64,000 bases of DNA from Knoellia sp. Soil729. GTDB lineage: Bacteria > Actinomycetota > Actinomycetes > Actinomycetales > Dermatophilaceae. Below are positions 26,504 to 36,752 of the stretch, piece by piece; positions within the stretch are counted from its first letter, which is position 1; each line of letters starts with the position of its first letter. The position numbers and the translations under genes are program-made. The stretch lies in the NCBI RefSeq assembly GCF_001427985.1, contig NZ_LMSA01000001.1, positions 67,629-131,628 of the forward strand. Reading direction: 5' to 3'. The notes below the pieces were generated by a model, which worked only from the letters and a program-made list of their open reading frames with translations, did not search any database and had not been told where the DNA came from.

Positions 26504-27312
26504 ACGCCCCACCGTTGATCTCGCTGCACTCGGCATCCTTCGGCTACGCCGAGCGCCGGGTCGTCGACGGCGTCACCCTGTCGCAGGGACCCGGCGAGGT
26601 CATCGCCCTCCTCGGGCCCAACGGCTCCGGCAAGACGACCCTGGTCAAGGGCCTGCTCGGACTCTCGGAGCACCTCGGCGGGGAGGTCGCCCTCTTCGGC
26701 ACCCCGCTTGAGCAGTTCCACGACAAGCCGCGCATCGGCTATGTGCCGCAGCGGCATTCGCTCTCGGCGTCCGTTCGAGCGACGGTGCGCGAGATCGTGG
26801 AGATCGGTCGACTTCCCCTCCGGCCGTGGTGGCGGCCGGCCAACGCCACGGACTCGGCCGTGGTCGACGAGGCACTCGACGCCGTCGGGCTGCGCGACCG
26901 CGAGCGTGAGGACGTCGCCGCACTCAGTGGCGGCCAGCAGCGGCGGGTCCTCATCGCGCGGGCCCTCGCGGCCCAGCCCGACGTCCTCGTCATGGACGAG
27001 CCGACGGCCGGCGTCGACATCGCCAACCAGCGCATCCTCGCCCAGGTCCTGGCCACGCTCGCGGCGCGCGGGACGTCCATGCTCATCGTCACCCACGAGC
27101 TGGCCGCCCTGCGCGACGTGGTCACCCGCATCGTCTGCATGGACGGAGGGCACGTGGACTTCGACGGCTCCCCCGCCGACTACCAGCTGGGCCACCGAGG
27201 ACACGAGCCCGGCGGCGGACACCACCACGGCTCACCCGGCTCGGTCGGGCGCAGCGACGGACTGGCCGCCATCGTCACCGACACGCTGCCGTCACGGGAG
27301 GCGCAGTCATGA
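26494..27312 (+). CDS. znuC: Zinc ABC transporter ATP-binding protein
   Basis: ATPase of the zinc importer, 272 aa. Walker A is LLGPNGSGKTTL, Q-loop YVPQRHSL, signature ALSGGQQRR, Walker B VLVMDEPTAGVD and switch His VTHELAAL. The C-terminal 40 residues include GHRGHEPGGGHHHGSPG, a His cluster that could bind zinc in the cytoplasm. It overlaps the znuA end by 10 bp and the znuB start by 4 bp. Confidence 0.93.
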   Translation: MRVNAPPLISLHSASFGYAERRVVDGVTLSQGPGEVIALLGPNGSGKTTLVKGLLGLSEHLGGEVALFGTPLEQFHDKPRIGYVPQRHSLSASVRATVREIVEIGRLPLRPWWRPANATDSAVVDEALDAVGLRDREREDVAALSGGQQRRVLIARALAAQPDVLVMDEPTAGVDIANQRILAQVLATLAARGTSMLIVTHELAALRDVVTRIVCMDGGHVDFDGSPADYQLGHRGHEPGGGHHHGSPGSVGRSDGLAAIVTDTLPSREAQS

Positions 27313-28313
27313 GCGACCTCCTCGCACTTGACTTCATGCGCCAGGCGCTCATCGCAGCCGTGCTCGTCGGGCTGGCCGCACCTCTCGTCGGGGCATTCCT
27401 CGTGCAGCGGCGCATGTCACTCATCGGCGACGGCATCGGGCACGTCGCCCTCGCCGGGGTGGCCGTCGGGATCCTCACCGGTTCCATGCCCGTCTTCACC
27501 GCCCTCATCGCCGCCGTGGCCGCCGCCGTGGGCGTCGAGCTCATCCGTGCCACGGGTCGCACGAGCGGTGACATCGCCCTGGCGGTCATGTTCTATGGCG
27601 GCATCGCCCTCGGCGTCGTCCTCATCTCGAAGTCGACGGCGTCCTCCTCCAACCTCACGGGCTACCTCTTCGGCGCGATCCTCACGACGAGCCGCACCGA
27701 CATCGTCGTGTTCGCGATCCTGGCCGTCGTCGTCGTGGGGGTGACGTGGGTCCTGCGGCATCGTTTCTTCGCCGTCGCCAACGACGAAGAGTATGCACGG
27801 GCCGTCGGCCTGCCGGTCATGGGCTACAACATCGCCCTGTCGGTCCTCACCGCCGTCACGGTCGTCGTCTCCATGCGGGTGGTGGGGCTGCTGCTCATCA
27901 CCGCGCTGATGATCATCCCCAACGCCACCGCGCAGCTCGTCTCGCGCAGCTTCCGGAGTTCGCTTGCGTGGGCGTCACTCATCGGACTCGCGTCGAGCGT
28001 GAGCGGCGTCATCGCCTCGTTCTATGCCGAGACCCCTTCCGGCGGGACGATCGTGCTGCTCGCCATCGGGACCTTCCTCGTCGTGAGCATCGTCAGTGGA
28101 CTGGTGACGCGCGCCCGCCGCGCCGCCCACGACCGTGCGGAGCGTCATGAGCACGAGCACGGCCCGGTGTGCGGCCACCAGGCCATCCCCCACGGGGGGC
28201 ACGTCGACTACCTCCACGACGGCCACCGGCACGCGCCGCACGCGGACCATTACGACGAGCACGACGCGCAGGCTCATCCCGCCCCCCAGGACACCCAGGA
28301 GGTCTCCCGATGA
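27309..28313 (+). CDS. znuB: Zinc ABC transporter permease with His-rich tail
   Basis: Membrane subunit of the ABC-3 family, 334 aa, with about eight or nine hydrophobic segments and the conserved MSLIGDGIGHVALAGVA loop. After the last span (about residue 270), a cytoplasmic tail of about 60 residues has more than a dozen His with Asp, Glu and one Cys (HEHEHGPVCGHQ, HGGHVDYLHDGHRHAPHADH). Such tails on transporters are thought to buffer or sense zinc; here that is inference. ATGA overlap with znuC before and zur after. Confidence 0.92.
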   Translation: MSDLLALDFMRQALIAAVLVGLAAPLVGAFLVQRRMSLIGDGIGHVALAGVAVGILTGSMPVFTALIAAVAAAVGVELIRATGRTSGDIALAVMFYGGIALGVVLISKSTASSSNLTGYLFGAILTTSRTDIVVFAILAVVVVGVTWVLRHRFFAVANDEEYARAVGLPVMGYNIALSVLTAVTVVVSMRVVGLLLITALMIIPNATAQLVSRSFRSSLAWASLIGLASSVSGVIASFYAETPSGGTIVLLAIGTFLVVSIVSGLVTRARRAAHDRAERHEHEHGPVCGHQAIPHGGHVDYLHDGHRHAPHADHYDEHDAQAHPAPQDTQEVSR

Positions 28314-28735
28314 CCAGCCCGTCCGGCCGGGCCAGCGCGGCCGCCGCCGCCACCGCCTCCCGCCGACCCACCCGCCAGCGGGCGGCCCTGGCCGAGCTCA
28401 TGTCCGAGACCTCCGAGTTCCTCTCGGCGCAGGAGCTGCACGCCAAGCTGCAGTCGCGCGGAGACTCGGTGAGCCTCGCGACCGTCTATCGCAACCTGCA
28501 GGCCATGGCCGCCGACGGGGACGTCGACGCCCTGCGCACCGACGACGGCGAGAGCGTCTTCCGCTCGTGCGCGACGCAGGCGCATCACCACCACCTCGTG
28601 TGCCGCGAGTGCGGTCGCACCGTCGAGGTCGAGGGCCCGACCGTCGAGAAGTGGGCCGCCGAGGTCGCGCGGCAGAACGGCTTTGCCGACGTCACCCACA
28701 CCATCGAGCTCTTCGGCACCTGCACCTCCCACTGA
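28310..28735 (+). CDS. zur: Zinc uptake regulator, Fur family
   Basis: Fur-type repressor, 141 aa. Winged helix at about 15-95 (TRQRAALAELMSETSEFLSAQELHAKL, then SLATVYRNLQAM recognition helix), followed by the metal site HHHHLVCRECG (His cluster and CxxC). A second CxxC is absent; the C-terminus ends FGTCTSH with one more Cys and His. As the last gene of the operon it should repress, it is probably autoregulated through the boxes at 25535-25571. The ATG at 28310 overlaps the znuB stop. Its stop codon TGA lies inside the first unit of the 33-bp repeat array. Confidence 0.92.
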   Translation: MTSPSGRASAAAAATASRRPTRQRAALAELMSETSEFLSAQELHAKLQSRGDSVSLATVYRNLQAMAADGDVDALRTDDGESVFRSCATQAHHHHLVCRECGRTVEVEGPTVEKWAAEVARQNGFADVTHTIELFGTCTSH

Positions 28736-29050
28736 CTGCGCGTTCGGCCAGTCCCCCCGCACCACTCATTGCGCGTTCGGCCAGTCCTTGGGCACCACTG
28801 ATTGCGCGTTCGGCCAGTCCCTGGGCACCACTGATTGCGCGTTCGGCCAGTCCCTGGGCACCACTGATTGCGCGTTCGGCCAGTCCCTGGGCACCACTGA
28901 TTGCGCGTTCGGCCAGACCTTGTGTGCACTCCGCCTCCCTCCGCTGGCCGTACGCGCAACCAGTGAGTGAGTTCGAGCCCCAGCCATGTGCCGAACGCGC
29001 AATCAGTGGCGGAAATCCAGCCGCGCCAACTGGCCGAACGCGCAATCAGT
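28731..29050. repeat. 33-bp tandem array with inverted copies between zur and uppS
   Basis: Six forward units start at 28731, 28764, 28797, 28830, 28863 and 28896, an exact 33-bp step. Each has the core ctgattgcgcgttcggccag (first two copies vary by one or two bases) and a spacer tccctgggcacca. Three inverted copies follow at 28944-28964, 28987-29007 and 29030-29050, 43 bp apart, with different spacers. The zur stop (28733-28735) is inside unit 1 and the uppS stop (29046-29048) inside the last inverted copy. Forward and inverted units can pair into several alternative hairpins. Spacers are near-identical, so this is not CRISPR. Confidence 0.92.
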
Positions 29051-29828
29051 CGGTCGTGGTGGCGGCCTGGTCGATCGCGCCGCCGTAGCGGCGGTCGCGG
29101 TCGGCATAGATCTCGATGGCCCGCCACAGGTCTCGCCGGTCGAAGTCGGGCCACAGCGTGTCGAGGAACACCATCTCGGCGTAGGCGCTCTGCCACAGCA
29201 GGAAGTTGCTCGTGCGCTGCTCTCCCGACGACCTGACGAACAGGTCGACGTCGGGCATGTCCGGCTCGGGCAGGTAGCGGGCCAGCGTGCGGTCGTCGAC
29301 GTTCCTGGGCTTGACCCGGCCACGCGCCACGTCCTCGGCAAGAGCCCGAGCCGCGTCACCGAGCTCGGCCCGCCCGCCGTAGTTCACGCAGAAGTAGAGG
29401 GTGAGCCCGGTGTTGTGCTGGGTCAGCTCCTGGGCGACCTCGAGCTCCTTGATGACCGAGGACCACAACCGCGGTCGCCGCCCCACCCAGCGCATCCGCA
29501 CGCCCCACTCGTGGAGCTGGTCGCGGCGCCGGCGGATGACGTCACGGTTGAACCCCATGAGGAAGCGCACCTCCTCGGGAGAGCGCTTCCAGTTCTCGGT
29601 CGAGAACGCATAGGTCGACAGATGCGTCACGCCGGACTCGATGGCGCCCGCGACGACGTCGAGCAGGGCACCCTCGCCGGCCTCGTGACCCTTGGTACGC
29701 GGCAGCCCTCGCTGGTTGGCCCAGCGGCCGTTGCCGTCCATGACGATGGCGACGTGGCCGGGGACCTGAGCCGGATCAAGGGGTGGCGGCTGCGCTCCGC
29801 TGGGGTGAGCAAAGGGGCGGCTGGTCAC
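29046..29828 (-). CDS. uppS: Isoprenyl (undecaprenyl/decaprenyl) diphosphate synthase
   Basis: Cis-prenyltransferase, 260 aa, making the polyprenyl carrier for cell-wall synthesis. Motifs: [17 protein letters not shown] (catalytic Asp, diphosphate loop), [14 protein letters not shown], and the C-terminal [27 protein letters not shown] region. GTG at 29828 overlaps the recO stop (GTGA); the upstream in-frame ATG lies inside recO. Product chain length is not readable. The recO-uppS pair is conserved in actinobacteria. Confidence 0.93.
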   Translation of the reverse strand: MTSRPFAHPSGAQPPPLDPAQVPGHVAIVMDGNGRWANQRGLPRTKGHEAGEGALLDVVAGAIESGVTHLSTYAFSTENWKRSPEEVRFLMGFNRDVIRRRRDQLHEWGVRMRWVGRRPRLWSSVIKELEVAQELTQHNTGLTLYFCVNYGGRAELGDAARALAEDVARGRVKPRNVDDRTLARYLPEPDMPDVDLFVRSSGEQRTSNFLLWQSAYAEMVFLDTLWPDFDRRDLWRAIEIYADRDRRYGGAIDQAATTTD

Positions 29829-30550
29829 CGCTCCACCATACGGAGCGAGCGCACCCCGTGCTCGAGGTGCCACTGCAGGAAGGCGGTGGTCAGCCCGCTG
29901 CCCTCCCGGCGGTGACGGACGTCGGAGTCGTCCGCGATGAACCAGTCCCCGGCGAGCAGCGCGGCCAGCAACCGAAGCGTCTCGGGCGCGGGCGCTGCGG
30001 ATCCCGGCGGGCGGCACGACGAGCAGACCGCCCCACCCGAGACGATGTGGAAGGCGCGGTGAGGGCCCTCGGCCCCGCACTTCGCGCAGTCGTGGAAGCT
30101 CGGCGCCCAGCCGGCAATCGCCAGCGCGCGCAGGAGGTAGGCGTCGAGCACGAGGTTGGGGTCGTGCTCCTTGCCTGCGAGGGAACGCAGGGCACCGGTC
30201 ACCAGCAGGAACTGCTGCAGCGCCGGCTCGCGCTCCTCGGTGAGCCGGTCGCAGGTCTCGAGCACAGCGCTGGCGGCCGTCCAGGCACCGTAGTCCCGCG
30301 ACACGACGTCACCCCACGACTCGAGCGTCTCGGCCTGGGTCACCGTGTCGAGGTTGCGCCCTTCGTAGCACTGGAGGTCGACGAGCATCCCCGGCTCGAG
30401 CCGCGCGCCGAAGCGCGACTTCGTGCGGCGCACGCCCTTGCCGACCGTGCGCACCTTGCCCATGCTGCGCGTGAGCACGGTGATGATCCGGTCTGCCTCG
30501 CCCAGCTTGTGGGTGCGCAGCACGATCCCCTGGTCACGGTAGAGCGGCAC
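29825..30550 (-). CDS. recO: DNA repair protein RecO
   Basis: RecFOR-pathway mediator that loads RecA at gaps, 241 aa. The N-terminal OB fold begins [22 protein letters not shown] zinc-binding cluster appears as [11 protein letters not shown] and, about 15 residues later, CSSC. Length and motifs match the family. ATG at 30550. It is 69 bp from a divergent degraded gene and coupled to uppS at its 3' end. Confidence 0.93.
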   Translation of the reverse strand: MPLYRDQGIVLRTHKLGEADRIITVLTRSMGKVRTVGKGVRRTKSRFGARLEPGMLVDLQCYEGRNLDTVTQAETLESWGDVVSRDYGAWTAASAVLETCDRLTEEREPALQQFLLVTGALRSLAGKEHDPNLVLDAYLLRALAIAGWAPSFHDCAKCGAEGPHRAFHIVSGGAVCSSCRPPGSAAPAPETLRLLAALLAGDWFIADDSDVRHRREGSGLTTAFLQWHLEHGVRSLRMVER

Positions 30551-30619
30551 GTCTCATTGTCTCCCGACACCCTGACAAAGCCCGTATGCCGTGCCGCCGG
30601 TCGGGCAGACGGGCTCGCC

Positions 30620-31276
30620 ATGATCCCTCGAGAACCGTTCTTCGAACCGCCGGTTCCGCATCCGGAGGAGCCCGAGGGAGGGCGCCAGTTCGCGAATATG
30701 CCGCGGGCGCCACCCATCAATGTCGTACCCGTGCAGGTCCCGCTCGAGATCGACGTCGTCGCCACGGACGATGTCGTCATCCGGATCATGGATGTCCGGG
30801 CCTACGACCGAGGAATGCTCGTGCGAGTCGAGGCGTGGCTGCACCCAGACGCGGCAGTGCGCGCCCGGGACGTGCACGGCCTTCCGGAGGAGCCGCAGAT
30901 CGGCTTGCTCCTCGACGGGGTCACCAGGCTCGGGGCCGGCGAACCCGGCCACTCACCTGACGTCGGCCCCACCGAGTCGTCGACGGACGCTCCGTTGTTC
31001 ACGACGGCGGGTGGCGGCACCGGAGAGCTGAGCGTCACCCAGACCTGGCGGGTGGCGCCGGTGCCCACGGGCATGCCGAGCTCGTCGTCGCGTGGCCGGC
31101 ACTCGACGTGCCGGAGACCTTTGTCCGCCTCGACCTCGATGCGGTGCGCGAGGCCAGCACGCGCGCCCGCGAGCTCTGGCCGCTGCCCGACGTCGAAACG
31201 CAGGAGCTCGGATGGTTCGGTTACGCGCCCGTGGGCACACGGCATACAGGCCGTGACTCGGCCGCTCGACGGATGA
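30620..31276 (+). pseudogene. Hypothetical protein, probably frameshifted
   Basis: The frame starting at ATG 30620 reads well for about 150 residues (MIPREPFFEPPVPHPEEPEG, then VPLEIDVVATDDVVIRIMDV) with strong G/C third positions. It then turns into Ser/Arg-rich shadow sequence after WRVAPVPTG near 31070. From about 31075 a different frame continues sensibly (AELVVAWPALDVPETFVRLD, then AVREASTRARELWPL) to about 31225. One indel near 31065-31075 would join them. The reconstructed protein would be about 200 aa, family unrecognised, cytoplasmic. No clean stop follows in the second frame, so the 3' end may also be damaged. A sequencing error is the alternative. Confidence 0.6.
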
Positions 31277-31296
31277 CGACTGAGAGCGCGACCGGC

Positions 31297-31425
31297 TCAG
31301 CCCCACCAGAAAGACGTGGCGATGACGCGGTAGAGCGCGATGAGGGCCGTGCCCTCGAGCCACGTCGACTCGCCGTCGAACGCGATCAACGCCGTGAGGA
31401 TGACTGCGAGCACGCTTGCTCCACT
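31297..31425 (-). pseudogene. C-terminal remnant of a cation/proton antiporter-like gene
   Basis: The last 40 or so residues before a stop (VLAVILTALIAFDGESTWLE then GTALIALYRVIATSFWW) look like the final helices of a CaCA-type Ca2+/H+ antiporter: hydrophobic helix, GES/TWLEG motif, hydrophobic helix. No upstream part exists, as the frame soon enters the alkB promoter. It is probably a deletion relic. The short length makes the family call tentative. Confidence 0.4.
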
Positions 31426-31440
31426 AGAACAGGCGTTCGA
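31425..31440 (+). promoter_or_regulatory. LexA (SOS) box upstream of the alkB homologue
   Basis: The 16-mer tagaacaggcgttcga fits the actinobacterial/Gram-positive SOS consensus TCGAACnnnnGTTCGA read on either strand, with mismatches only in the outer two bases of one half. It ends 19 bp before the ATG, and a TAGGCT -10 element (31447-31452) follows it, so LexA bound here would cover the promoter. Confidence 0.7.
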
Positions 31441-31459
31441 TCTGCAGTAGGCTGGTCGC

Positions 31460-32083
31460 ATGGCCGCAGCGCTGCAGCACTCGCTCTTCGACACCGGTGA
31501 CGCCATCGAGCTCGGTCCGTTGGCGCCGGCCCGCACGCACCTGTCCCGCGGTGCGTGGGTGGACTACCAGCCCAGCTGGCTCACGGGTGCCGACCTGCTC
31601 TTCGACGCGCTTCACGACGACGTGCCGTGGAAGGCCGAGCGCCGCGAGATGTATGAGCGGGTCGTCGACGTGCCGCGGCTGCTGAAGTTCTACGAGGCGG
31701 GCGAGCCACTCCCCCACCCAGTCCTCACCCAAGCGCGAAACACCCTGTCCGACAGGTATGCCGGTGAGCTGGGTGAGCCCTTCGTCTCCGCTGGGATGTG
31801 CCTCTACCGGGACGGCCGCGACTCCGTGGCGTGGCACGGTGACCGGATCGGACGCTCCAAGGACCAGGACACGATGGTGGCGATCCTGTCCGTGGGGTCC
31901 GCCCGGTCACTGATGCTGCGACCTCGTGGCGGCGGCTCGTCGCTCGGCTTCTCGCTCGGTCATGGCGACCTCGTGGTCATGGGTGGCTCGTGCCAGCGCA
32001 CTTGGGACCACGCGATCCCCAAGACGAGCAAGCCTGTCGGGCCCCGGATCTCGATCCAGTTCCGGCCGCGCGGAGTGCGCTGA
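31460..32083 (+). CDS. alkB: AlkB-family 2-oxoglutarate/Fe(II) dioxygenase
   Basis: Oxidative DNA/RNA dealkylation repair enzyme, 207 aa. The iron ligands are His and Asp in AWHGDRIGRSKDQDT and His in RTWDHAIPKTSKP; the 2OG-binding Arg lies in RISIQFRPRGVR. The length and the layout match the AlkB/ABH group. ATG at 31460 lies 7 bp after a TAGGCT -10 element, implying a leaderless message. A LexA-like box overlaps the promoter, so SOS induction is likely. It stands alone between gene relics and a strong convergent terminator. Confidence 0.88.
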   Translation: MAAALQHSLFDTGDAIELGPLAPARTHLSRGAWVDYQPSWLTGADLLFDALHDDVPWKAERREMYERVVDVPRLLKFYEAGEPLPHPVLTQARNTLSDRYAGELGEPFVSAGMCLYRDGRDSVAWHGDRIGRSKDQDTMVAILSVGSARSLMLRPRGGGSSLGFSLGHGDLVVMGGSCQRTWDHAIPKTSKPVGPRISIQFRPRGVR

Positions 32084-32115
32084 CAGCGGCAAGGCCGCAC
32101 CTCACCTCACCAGCC

Positions 32116-32176
32116 GTCGAGAGGAGACAGAGTCCCGCCTCAGGGCACCTGAGGCGGGACTCTGTCTACTCTCGAC
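32116..32176. terminator. Bidirectional terminator between alkB and leuA
   Basis: Two 29-nt arms (32116-32144 and 32148-32176) with one mismatch, and a 3-nt loop. It lies between convergent genes, 33 bp after alkB and 13 bp from the leuA stop. The core of the arm is gacagagtcccgcctcagg. Confidence 0.92.
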
Positions 32177-32188
32177 TGCTTGGGTGGG

Positions 32189-34127
<1,939 letters not shown>

Positions 34128-34895
34128 TCAGCCCCGACAGCGCACGGACAGGCAGGTGACGCAGCCCTCGAGCTTCTCGAACTCGCTGATGTCGACGGTG
34201 ACGACCTCGTGACCGCGCGAGCGCAGCAGCTCGGCCGTGCGCGGTGCGCTGGCTGCCATGAGCAGCGTGGTGTCGTCGAGCAGCACGACGTGTGCGCCGC
34301 CCTCCTCGGGCATGCCCTCGTAGGCCGGGAAGGCGCCGGGCCAGTCGACGACCGGGTCCCATCCGATGACGGTGCCGTCCGGCAGCGCGGTCACGGCCGA
34401 CTTGAGGTGGAGCACGCGCTCGACCGTCACCGCCTGGGTGCGCATGCCGACCGTGGCCAGGTGCCCCGAGAGCTGCTGGACGCCAGCACCGTTGGTGCGA
34501 CCTCCCAAGCCGACGTATGCCGTGTCGCCCACCTTGAGCACGTCACCCCCGTCGAGCGTGCCCGGGTCCTCGATCCGGACCACCCGGTAGCCGAGGTCCC
34601 GCACCACGTCCTCGACGGCCGCGACCTCCGGTTTGCGCTCTGGCGCACCGGGATTGGTCAGCACTGCCAGGTCACCCCAGACCACGACGGCGTCCTCGAC
34701 GAACACCGCGTCGGGGCAGTCGTCGGCCGGCGGAACCTCGAGCGTCTCCCATCCCGCGGAACGCAGGCACGCGGCATACGCCTCCCACTGCTCGAACGCG
34801 AGGTCCAGGTCGATGGGGAGCTTCTCGAGGTGGGTGACGAGGCCGTCCGCAAGGCGCGGACCGGGGCGGCGGATGAGGGCGGTGCGAGAGGTCAC
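34128..34895 (-). CDS. ddaH: Dimethylarginine dimethylaminohydrolase
   Basis: Hydrolyses methylated arginines to citrulline and methylamines; 255 aa, cytoplasmic. The catalytic Cys is in EGCVTCLSVR near the C-terminus, the His in RVLHLKSAVTALPDG, and substrate-binding acids in VFVEDAVVV and TLDGGDVLKVGD. GTG at 34895 overlaps the MFS stop (GTGA). It is the last gene of a regulator-MFS-ddaH operon, hinting that the exporter or importer handles a methylated arginine or related guanidino compound. An arginine deiminase-like role cannot be excluded. Confidence 0.88.
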   Translation of the reverse strand: MTSRTALIRRPGPRLADGLVTHLEKLPIDLDLAFEQWEAYAACLRSAGWETLEVPPADDCPDAVFVEDAVVVWGDLAVLTNPGAPERKPEVAAVEDVVRDLGYRVVRIEDPGTLDGGDVLKVGDTAYVGLGGRTNGAGVQQLSGHLATVGMRTQAVTVERVLHLKSAVTALPDGTVIGWDPVVDWPGAFPAYEGMPEEGGAHVVLLDDTTLLMAASAPRTAELLRSRGHEVVTVDISEFEKLEGCVTCLSVRCRG

Positions 34896-36160
34896 AGCGC
34901 GACTTTATGCGGTGCGTCGAGCTCCTCGATGGTGCGGGTTGCGGGGATGGGCGACCCGACGAGCCACAGGATCGAGAGCGTCCCTCCGACCGCCGCCAGC
35001 ACCATCGTCGGCGCGATCCCGATCCACTCCCCCAGCAGCCCACCGAGCACGGCCCCGACCGGCCGGATTCCGTAGTTCATGCTGCTGAACGCACCCACGA
35101 CACGGCTGCGGATCTCGTCCGGGGTCACTGCCGTCTGCAGGGCGTTGAGCGGGACGTCGAGGAGCATCACCCCGAACCCCGACATGAGCTCGACCACCCC
35201 GAGCACGCCCATGCGCATCCACAGGGGTCCACCGGCGAGAGGCAGCAACGCGAAGGGTGCACAGAAGAGCACCGCGCCCACGCAGATGGTGCGACCCACG
35301 CCGAGCCAACGGGTGACTCGTCCAGCGAGGACGGCACCCAGCACGCCGCCGGTGGCGCCGATCCCGAGGGCCAGTCCGATCGCACCGGCCGACAGGCCGA
35401 GCTCCCTGCTCGCAAAGAGAATCAGCAGGGCGGCGGCGACGAAGGTGAAGAAGTTGATCGTCGTGACGCAGGCGAGCGAGGCCCGCAGGTAGGGGTGTCG
35501 GAGCACGAGCCGCATCCCCTCGCGGGCCCGGCTCAGCAGCCCGTCCTTCGGCTCCTCGACGGGGCGGTCCGCCACCCTGACGCGCCCGATGAGGAGCGCG
35601 GAGACGAGGAAGGACAGGGCATCGAGCACGAGCGCCACCGGTGCGGTGAAGGCCTGGATGAGTCCACCAGCGACCGCCGGCCCACCGACGAACGAGACCG
35701 AACGGGTCGAGCTGAGCAGTCCGTTCGCTTCGACGAACTGGTCCCGCCGCACGAGAGAGACGAAAAAGCTGGGGTATGCCGTCTGGTACAGCACCTGCCC
35801 CAGCCCCGCGACCAGCGCGACGGCGACCAGCTGACCCATGGTCACGACACCGAACCAGTGCGCCAGCGGGAGGCTGAGCAGGACCACCGCCCGCAGAACG
35901 TCGGCAAGGACGAGCAGGCGCTTCTTGCGGAGCTGGTGGTCCACCCAGGAGCCGATGAAGAGCGACAGGATGTTGGGCGCCCAGACCGCTGCGGTGAGCA
36001 GGCCGAGCGTCGGGGCGCTCGCGTGCAGGGTGGTCACCGCGATGAGGGGCAGCGCCAGCTCGGTGATCCGGTCACCGAACTGGGAGATGCCCTGCCCTGC
36101 CCAGTAGGTCGCAAACCGGCGGTCGCGCCACAGCGGCCGGGCGCGACCTCCGGAGGTCAC
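34892..36160 (-). CDS. MFS transporter
   Basis: Integral membrane protein of 422 aa with about 12 hydrophobic spans. It resembles the enterobactin-exporter/macrolide-efflux type of the major facilitator family (FATYWAGQGISQFGDRITELALPL at the N-terminus, then the loop WVDHQLRKKRLLVLADVLR). GTG at 36160 overlaps the stop of the upstream regulator gene, and its own stop overlaps the ddaH start, so all three are co-translated. The substrate is unknown. The long frame to 36508 is antisense shadow of the regulator gene. Confidence 0.88.
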   Translation of the reverse strand: MTSGGRARPLWRDRRFATYWAGQGISQFGDRITELALPLIAVTTLHASAPTLGLLTAAVWAPNILSLFIGSWVDHQLRKKRLLVLADVLRAVVLLSLPLAHWFGVVTMGQLVAVALVAGLGQVLYQTAYPSFFVSLVRRDQFVEANGLLSSTRSVSFVGGPAVAGGLIQAFTAPVALVLDALSFLVSALLIGRVRVADRPVEEPKDGLLSRAREGMRLVLRHPYLRASLACVTTINFFTFVAAALLILFASRELGLSAGAIGLALGIGATGGVLGAVLAGRVTRWLGVGRTICVGAVLFCAPFALLPLAGGPLWMRMGVLGVVELMSGFGVMLLDVPLNALQTAVTPDEIRSRVVGAFSSMNYGIRPVGAVLGGLLGEWIGIAPTMVLAAVGGTLSILWLVGSPIPATRTIEELDAPHKVAL

Positions 36161-36738
36161 GACCCATCCTGCGGAGCGGACGGCAGGACGTAGCGCAGGA
36201 GCCTGACCCGGCGGGCGCCCTCCGGAGATACCCCACTGTTCTTGCGCACCACGTACGGCGCGAGAACGTCCTCGATGAGCGACTCGATCCGGTCCAGCTC
36301 GTCGGCCGTCGCGATGATGCTCGTGTTCGACAGACCGGCGGAGCGGCGCCACTGCGGTTCGAGGAGGGGCTCCTCGTCCCGGGCCCAGACGGCGGGGAGC
36401 CGGTCGGCCTGGTCGAACATCACGCGGGACAGCAGGGAGGCCGCGTCGAGGCCGGCCTCGTCCTCGACGGGCGCGAAGCGGAAGCCGGTCCCCACCGACT
36501 CCCACCACCGCTGGCGTCCGTCCGACTCGACCTCCGCGTCACGCACCAACCCGTGCTCCGCGAGGTGGCGCAGGTGCCAGCTCGTCACGGACGGCGACGC
36601 GCCGACCAGGGGTGCCAACGCGGTGGCCGTGCTCGGGCCATGCCGCTGCAGGCGGCTGAGGATCGCCAGCCGGACAGGATGCGCCACGGCACGCATGCTC
36701 TTGGGGGTGAGCTCGACATCTCCGTAGGGGTTGGTCAT
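36157..36738 (-). CDS. ArsR-like winged-helix regulator
   Basis: Transcription factor of 193 aa. The N-terminal winged helix (residues 10-80) reads MRAVAHPVRLAILSRL, then an Ala-rich helix and ASPSVTSWHLRHLAEHGLV recognition helix. No Cys metal site is present, so it is not a typical metal sensor. The C-terminal 110 residues are a probable ligand/dimer domain. ATG at 36738. First gene of the operon with the MFS and ddaH genes, and probably its local repressor. TCTCTC/GAGAGA repeats lie directly upstream. Confidence 0.85.
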   Translation of the reverse strand: MTNPYGDVELTPKSMRAVAHPVRLAILSRLQRHGPSTATALAPLVGASPSVTSWHLRHLAEHGLVRDAEVESDGRQRWWESVGTGFRFAPVEDEAGLDAASLLSRVMFDQADRLPAVWARDEEPLLEPQWRRSAGLSNTSIIATADELDRIESLIEDVLAPYVVRKNSGVSPEGARRVRLLRYVLPSAPQDGS

Positions 36739-36752
36739 CGCGGCCCATTGCC

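Noticed and set aside
28731-28916. CRISPR array, because of the strict 33-bp spacing
   Set aside because: The spacers are nearly identical and only 13 bp, copies occur inverted, and no cas gene is in the window.
30620-31276. The frame starting at 29783 as one 497-aa protein
   Set aside because: Its first 270 codons are antisense to recO and uppS; the real start is the ATG at 30620.
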